Shown here piece after piece: positions 5,441 to 8,907 of a DNA stretch of 8,907 bases. Source of the DNA: Aquamicrobium sp. (GTDB lineage Bacteria > Pseudomonadota > Alphaproteobacteria > Rhizobiales > Rhizobiaceae); assembly GCA_014860725.1 (NCBI GenBank), contig JACZJD010000165.1:1-8907 (forward strand), in the 5' to 3' direction. A program made the translations under genes and the position numbers. The notes under the pieces are model-generated. The model saw only the letters and a program-made list of their open reading frames with translations, had not been told where the DNA came from and ran no database searches. The stretch's first letter is position 1, and the number at the start of each line of letters is the position of its first letter.

Positions 5441-6691
5441 ATGAAGACATCTCGCCGCATCTTCCTCGCCGGGGCAGGCGCTCTCGCCGCAACCGCGCTG
5501 TCGCGGACGGCCTCTGCCCAGAATGCGATCGACGAGATTCTCTCCTCCACCCAGCGCGGAAGCTGGGACGACCAGTTCGACGCGCGCGCCTCGGCGCAGG
5601 CGGGCAGGGTGGTCTCCACCACGCCGATCTTCAGCCCCGAGACGGTGACGTATATCGAGCAGACGCTCGCGCAGTATTCCGACATCGTGGCGCGCGGCGG
5701 CTGGCCGATGGTGCCCGCCGGCAAGGCGCTGCGGCTCGGCGTGTCCGACCGCGACGTCGAGGCGCTGCGCCTGCGGCTGATGTTCTCGGGCGACCTCAGC
5801 GAGCGCGCCGGCATCTCGCCGTCCTTCGACACCTATGTCGACGCCGCGCTGAAGCGCTTCCAGATGCGCCACGGCATTCCGGCCGACGGCGTCGCCGGCA
5901 AGTATACCTATGCCGCGATGAACGTCAGCGCGCCGGTCCGCCTCGGCCAGCTCGAGACCAACCTCGTGCGCCTGCGCTCGATGTCGGGGTTCCTCGGCGA
6001 CCGCTACGTCATGGTCAACATCCCGGCCGCCCAGATCGAGGCGGTGGAGAACGGCCGCGTCGTCTCGCGCCACACCGCCATCGTCGGCAAGATCGACCGC
6101 CAGACGCCGATCCTGAATTCCAAGATCCACGAGATCAACGTCAATCCCTACTGGAATGCGCCGGAATCGATCGTGCGCCGCGACATCATCCCGCTGATGC
6201 GCAAGAACCCGAACTATCTGGCCGAGAACAACATCCGCATCTTCGGCCCGAACGGCGAGGTCGATCCGATGACCATCGACTGGTCGACCGAGGAGGCCGC
6301 GAAGCTGCGCTTCCGGCAGGACCCCGGCCGCATCAACGCGATGGCGACGATCAAGATCAACTTCCACAACCCGCATGCCGTCTACATGCACGACACGCCG
6401 CAGCAGAGCCTGTTCAACAATCTGATGCGCTTCGATTCGTCGGGCTGCGTGCGCGTGCAGAACGTGCGCGACCTCGTGGCGTGGATTCTGCGCGACACGC
6501 CCGGCTGGGACCGCCGCCGGCTGGAGCAGAGCATCCAGACCGAATCCGACCTGAAGATCGCGGTCGCCAACCCGGTGCCGGTCTACTTCACCTACATTTC
6601 GGCCTGGGCGACCGGCGACGGCGTCGCGCATTTCCGCGACGACATCTACGGCCGCGACGGCGTGGACGAGCTCCAGCTCTCGACGCTCTGA
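5441..6691 (+). CDS. ldtP: Tat-exported L,D-transpeptidase (YkuD domain)
   Basis: This periplasmic enzyme forms 3-3 peptidoglycan crosslinks or attaches proteins to the wall. Its 416 residues begin with a twin-arginine signal (K2-T-S-R4-R5-I-F-L followed by an Ala-rich helix) and a likely cleavage after A-S-A at residue 26. A peptidoglycan-binding-1 domain lies around 100-162 ('[24 protein letters not shown]' region), then a YkuD catalytic domain around 188-350. The catalytic residues are visible: H317 in 'VYMHDTP' and C336 in '[11 protein letters not shown]', the S-x-G-C-x-R signature. C336 is the only cysteine in the protein. The length and the insert before H317 resemble the larger YcbB/LdtD-like class. 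Its start has a poor Shine-Dalgarno sequence, but the Tat motif starts directly after it. It follows ldtR by 265 bp and is the expected LdtR target. A strong intrinsic terminator lies downstream. The symbol follows the Liberibacter name. Confidence 0.93.
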   Translation: MKTSRRIFLAGAGALAATALSRTASAQNAIDEILSSTQRGSWDDQFDARASAQAGRVVSTTPIFSPETVTYIEQTLAQYSDIVARGGWPMVPAGKALRLGVSDRDVEALRLRLMFSGDLSERAGISPSFDTYVDAALKRFQMRHGIPADGVAGKYTYAAMNVSAPVRLGQLETNLVRLRSMSGFLGDRYVMVNIPAAQIEAVENGRVVSRHTAIVGKIDRQTPILNSKIHEINVNPYWNAPESIVRRDIIPLMRKNPNYLAENNIRIFGPNGEVDPMTIDWSTEEAAKLRFRQDPGRINAMATIKINFHNPHAVYMHDTPQQSLFNNLMRFDSSGCVRVQNVRDLVAWILRDTPGWDRRRLEQSIQTESDLKIAVANPVPVYFTYISAWATGDGVAHFRDDIYGRDGVDELQLSTL

Positions 6692-6712
6692 GGGCGCGAG
6701 ACGCCGCATCCG

Positions 6713-6742
6713 AAGGCCGCCCGCGAGGCGGCCTTTTTCTTT
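6713..6742 (+). terminator. Rho-independent terminator after ldtP
   Basis: A perfect 9-bp stem, AAGGCCGCC (6713-6721) with GGCGGCCTT (6727-6735), closes a 5-base loop and is followed by TTTTTCTTT (6734-6742). It lies 21 bases beyond the ldtP stop and separates the ldtP transcript from glyA. Confidence 0.92.
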
Positions 6743-6755
6743 CGCGCGATCATAC

Positions 6756-6870
6756 GGGACAAGGGGCGGAAGAAGGGGACGAAATTTCCCGCACGGGCGT
6801 GGAAGGGCGGGGGGAAGTGTGTTATGCGGCCCGCATCCTCACCTCCCATGCCGACCGAAGGACTGATGCC
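6756..6870 (+). promoter_or_regulatory. glyA leader region, G-rich
   Basis: The 128 bases between the ldtP terminator and the glyA ATG must hold the glyA promoter. They contain six G-tracts of three or more (6756-6758, 6763-6766, 6775-6778, 6795-6797, 6805-6807, 6809-6814), with a perfect GAAATTTC palindrome (6781-6788) between them. Then comes GTTATGC, a possible -10, overlapping the dyad ATGCGG-C-CCGCAT (6824-6836). AAGGA at 6858-6862 is the ribosome-binding site. No riboswitch class was recognised. Confidence 0.4.
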
Positions 6871-8178
6871 ATGGACACCCGCGTAACGGCCGCCGTCCCC
6901 GCTTTCTTTTCCCAGCCGCTCGAGGAGCGCGACCCCGAGATATTCGACGCCGTGCGCAAGGAGCTCGGCCGCCAGCGCGACGAGATCGAGCTGATCGCCT
7001 CGGAGAACATCGTCAGCCGCGCCGTCCTCGAAGCGCAGGGCACCGTGCTGACCAACAAGTACGCGGAAGGCTATCCGGGCAAGCGCTATTACGGCGGCTG
7101 CCAGTTCGTGGACATCGTCGAGGAGCTCGCCATCGAGCGCGCCAGGACGCTGTTCGGCGCGGCCTTCGCCAATGTCCAGCCCAACGCGGGCAGCCAGATG
7201 AACCAGGCCGTCTTCCTGGCGCTGCTCCAGCCCGGCGACACCTTCATGGGCCTCGACCTGAACTCGGGCGGCCACCTCACCCACGGCTCGCCGGTCAACA
7301 TGAGCGGCAAGTGGTTCAACGTCGTCTCCTACGGCGTGCGCCGCGACGACCATCTGCTCGACATGGACGAGATCGAGAAGAAGGCGCACGAGACGAAGCC
7401 CAAGCTGATCCTCGCCGGCGGCACCGCCTATTCGCGCATCTGGGACTGGAAGCGGTTCCGCGAGATCGCCGACAGCGTCGGCGCCTACCTCATGGTCGAC
7501 ATGGCGCACATCGCCGGCCTCGTCGCGGGCGGGGTGCACCCGTCGCCCGTGCCGCATGCCCATGTCGTCACCACCACCACGCACAAGTCGCTGCGCGGCC
7601 CGCGCGGCGGCATGATCCTCACCAATGACGAGGACATCGCCAAGAAGATCAACTCGGCCGTCTTCCCCGGCCTGCAGGGCGGTCCGCTGATGCACGTCAT
7701 CGCCGCCAAGGCCGTGGCGCTCGGCGAGGCGCTGCAGCCGGAATTCCGCACCTATGCCGAAAATGTCGTCGGGAACGCCCGCACGCTGGCGAAGAGCCTG
7801 CAGGAGACCGGCCTCGACATCGTCTCCGGCGGCACCGACAACCACCTGATGCTGGTCGACCTTCGCCCGAAGAACGCCACCGGCAAGCGCGCGGAGGCCG
7901 CGCTCGGCCGTGCCCACATCACCTGCAACAAGAACGGCATCCCCTTCGACCCCGAGAAGCCGTTCGTGACCTCGGGCGTGCGCCTCGGCACCCCGGCCGG
8001 CACCACGCGCGGCTTCGGCACGGCAGAGTTCGCCGAAATCGGCGAGCTGATCGCCGAGGTGCTGGACGGGCTGAAGGTCGCGAATTCCGACGAGGGCAAC
8101 GCCGCGGTCGAGGCGGCGGTGCGGGCCAAGGTCGCCGAGCTGTGCGGCCGTTTCCCGCTCTACCCCTATCTGGGCTAA
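6871..8178 (+). CDS. glyA: Serine hydroxymethyltransferase
   Basis: GlyA is a cytoplasmic PLP enzyme that interconverts serine plus tetrahydrofolate with glycine plus 5,10-methylene-tetrahydrofolate, the main source of one-carbon units. The 435-residue length is usual. Visible hallmarks are '[10 protein letters not shown]' (40-49), '[15 protein letters not shown]' (62-76), '[12 protein letters not shown]' (103-114), the PLP-pyridine aspartate D210 with H213 in '[10 protein letters not shown]', and the Schiff-base lysine K239 in '[15 protein letters not shown]'. '[16 protein letters not shown]' (367-382) contains the carboxylate-binding arginine region. The start ATG has AAGGA eight bases upstream; an in-frame open stretch reaching back to 6481 runs inside ldtP and is not coding. 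It is the first gene of a probable glyA-nrdR-ribD transcript, with nrdR beginning 45 bp after its stop. Confidence 0.98.
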   Translation: MDTRVTAAVPAFFSQPLEERDPEIFDAVRKELGRQRDEIELIASENIVSRAVLEAQGTVLTNKYAEGYPGKRYYGGCQFVDIVEELAIERARTLFGAAFANVQPNAGSQMNQAVFLALLQPGDTFMGLDLNSGGHLTHGSPVNMSGKWFNVVSYGVRRDDHLLDMDEIEKKAHETKPKLILAGGTAYSRIWDWKRFREIADSVGAYLMVDMAHIAGLVAGGVHPSPVPHAHVVTTTTHKSLRGPRGGMILTNDEDIAKKINSAVFPGLQGGPLMHVIAAKAVALGEALQPEFRTYAENVVGNARTLAKSLQETGLDIVSGGTDNHLMLVDLRPKNATGKRAEAALGRAHITCNKNGIPFDPEKPFVTSGVRLGTPAGTTRGFGTAEFAEIGELIAEVLDGLKVANSDEGNAAVEAAVRAKVAELCGRFPLYPYLG

Positions 8179-8223
8179 TGCGCTAAGCATCCGGCGAGGG
8201 TCGAAACCGCCGGAGGGGTGAAG

Positions 8224-8688
8224 ATGCGCTGTCCGTTCTGTCAGTCGGAAGATACGCAGGTCAAGGATTCCCGCCCCGCCGAAGACGGGGCGGCGATCCG
8301 CCGCCGCCGCGTCTGCCCCGACTGCGGCGGCCGCTTCACCACCTTCGAGCGGGTGCAGCTTCGCGACCTCGTCGTCGTCAAGCGCTCGGGCCGCAAGGTG
8401 CCGTTCGACCGCGACAAGCTGCTGCGCTCGATGGAGATCGCCGTCAGGAAGCGCAACGTCGACCCGGAGCGCGTCGAGCGCGCCGCGACCGGCATCGCCC
8501 GCCAGCTCGAAAGCTCGGGCGAGACGGAGGTGATGTCGGACGAGATCGGCCGCCTCGTCATGGAGGCCTTGAAGTCGATAGACGACGTCGCCTATGTGCG
8601 CTTCGCCTCGGTCTACCGCAACTTCCGCGAGGCCAAGGATTTCCACGAGGTGCTCGGCGAGCTGCGGAGCGATCAGGACGAGGAGTAG
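8224..8688 (+). CDS. nrdR: Transcriptional repressor NrdR of ribonucleotide reductase genes
   Basis: NrdR senses ATP/dATP and represses ribonucleotide reductase operons by binding paired NrdR boxes. The 154-residue protein has the complete structure: a zinc ribbon with C3-x2-C6 ('MRCPFC') and C31-x2-C34 ('[14 protein letters not shown]'), then an ATP-cone from about residue 49 to 139 ('[20 protein letters not shown]' and '[17 protein letters not shown]'). The acidic C-terminus (SDQDEE) is short. I prefer the ATG at 8224 to the GTG at 8218, because GGAGG at 8212-8216 is seven bases from the ATG and would be too close to the GTG, and because family members start MxCPFC. It lies between glyA and ribD, the usual rhizobial arrangement. 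No NrdR box pair is seen in the window, so its targets lie elsewhere. Confidence 0.97.
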   Translation: MRCPFCQSEDTQVKDSRPAEDGAAIRRRRVCPDCGGRFTTFERVQLRDLVVVKRSGRKVPFDRDKLLRSMEIAVRKRNVDPERVERAATGIARQLESSGETEVMSDEIGRLVMEALKSIDDVAYVRFASVYRNFREAKDFHEVLGELRSDQDEE

Positions 8689-8692
8689 CGCG

Positions 8693-8907
8693 ATGGCGCA
8701 GAGCGAGGCAGAGGCCGGCTCCGAGGCGGACCGGCGCTTCATGGCCGCCGCCATCCGCCTGTCCCGCCGCAATCTCGGCCTCACCGCCACCAACCCCTCG
8801 GTCGGCACGCTGATCGTCAGGGACGGCGTCGTCGTCGGCAGCGGCGTTACCGCCGTCGGCGGCCGCCCCCATGCCGAGCCGCAGGCGCTGGCCGAGGCCG
8901 GCGAGCG
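8693..8907 (+). CDS. ribD: Riboflavin biosynthesis protein RibD, 3'-truncated by the window edge
   Basis: The first 71 codons are present and the gene runs off the right edge. RibD is a bifunctional cytoplasmic enzyme: an N-terminal zinc deaminase acts on diaminohydroxyphosphoribosylaminopyrimidine 5'-phosphate, and a C-terminal reductase then reduces the ribosyl chain. The visible part is the deaminase start: 'DRRFMAAAIRLSRRNLGLTATNPSVGTLIV' in pieces (residues 13-42), then 'GSGVTAVGGRPHAEPQALAEAG', where H-A-E is the zinc and proton-relay motif of the cytidine-deaminase-like fold. The catalytic PC-x2-C motif and the reductase domain would be outside. The start ATG is 4 bp after the nrdR stop, and its GGAG (8682-8685) lies inside the last nrdR codons, so translation is probably coupled. 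In relatives ribE, ribH and nusB often follow, which is expected but not visible here. Confidence 0.93.
   Translation, partial: MAQSEAEAGSEADRRFMAAAIRLSRRNLGLTATNPSVGTLIVRDGVVVGSGVTAVGGRPHAEPQALAEAGE

Noticed and set aside
5090..6709. 539-codon minus-strand open frame opposite the L,D-transpeptidase
   Set aside because: It is an antisense shadow of ldtP with no recognisable family, and the plus-strand protein has clear catalytic motifs.
6743..6870. Riboswitch upstream of glyA (glycine or tetrahydrofolate class)
   Set aside because: I could not recognise the conserved core of either class, and the leader is short and G-rich.
8218..8223. GTG start for nrdR, two codons before the ATG
   Set aside because: GGAGG would be only one base from the GTG, whereas it is seven bases from the ATG, and NrdR proteins start MxCPFC.
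6646..8808. 720-codon open frame on the minus strand opposite glyA, nrdR and ribD
   Set aside because: Its composition (rich in Arg, Ala, Asp, His, Gly) is that of an antisense shadow of high-GC codon usage. It covers three convincing genes and shows no domain.

Overview
The window is a high-GC, gene-dense chromosomal segment. Its content and gene order (hemB divergent from DUF6163-ldtR-ldtP, then glyA-nrdR-ribD) point to an alphaproteobacterium of the Rhizobiales/Hyphomicrobiales, probably Phyllobacteriaceae-like (Mesorhizobium and relatives). This placement is inferred from protein family character and remembered synteny, not from a search. I see no tRNA, rRNA, CRISPR array, insertion sequence or phage gene. 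The longest non-coding stretch is about 265 bp.

Layout. At the left edge (3-452, +) is the 3' part of a DUF3592 membrane-anchored protein, which converges on a leftward block. That block, read right to left on the minus strand, is hemB (3948-2917, porphobilinogen synthase), an RDD-family membrane protein (2812-2342), bpt (2199-1438, leucyl-transferase of the N-degron pathway) and an EamA/DMT permease (1369-470). Divergent from hemB on the plus strand are a small four-helix DUF6163 membrane protein (4092-4511), the MarR-family regulator LdtR (4657-5175) and a Tat-exported L,D-transpeptidase, LdtP (5441-6691), which ends in a textbook intrinsic terminator. Next comes a tightly packed glyA-nrdR-ribD cluster (6871 to the right edge, ribD truncated), which links one-carbon/serine metabolism, ribonucleotide reductase control and riboflavin synthesis.

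How the genes work together. The centre is a cell-wall module: a transcription factor known in relatives to control an L,D-transpeptidase, next to that transpeptidase and beside an uncharacterised small membrane protein. The most useful non-coding observation is that the ten bases GTTAAGCCTG occur upstream of both ldtR (4556-4565) and ldtP (5370-5379), inside AT-richer islands of otherwise GC-rich DNA. In the ldtR copy they form part of a 17-bp near-palindrome. This is a candidate operator shared by the two genes, with CtrA as an alternative binder. The second most interesting signal is a hairpin that covers the Shine-Dalgarno sequence of the RDD gene.

Overall this is a conserved housekeeping region. 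I did not find a convincing new multi-gene system. The findings concern regulation and RNA structure around known genes.
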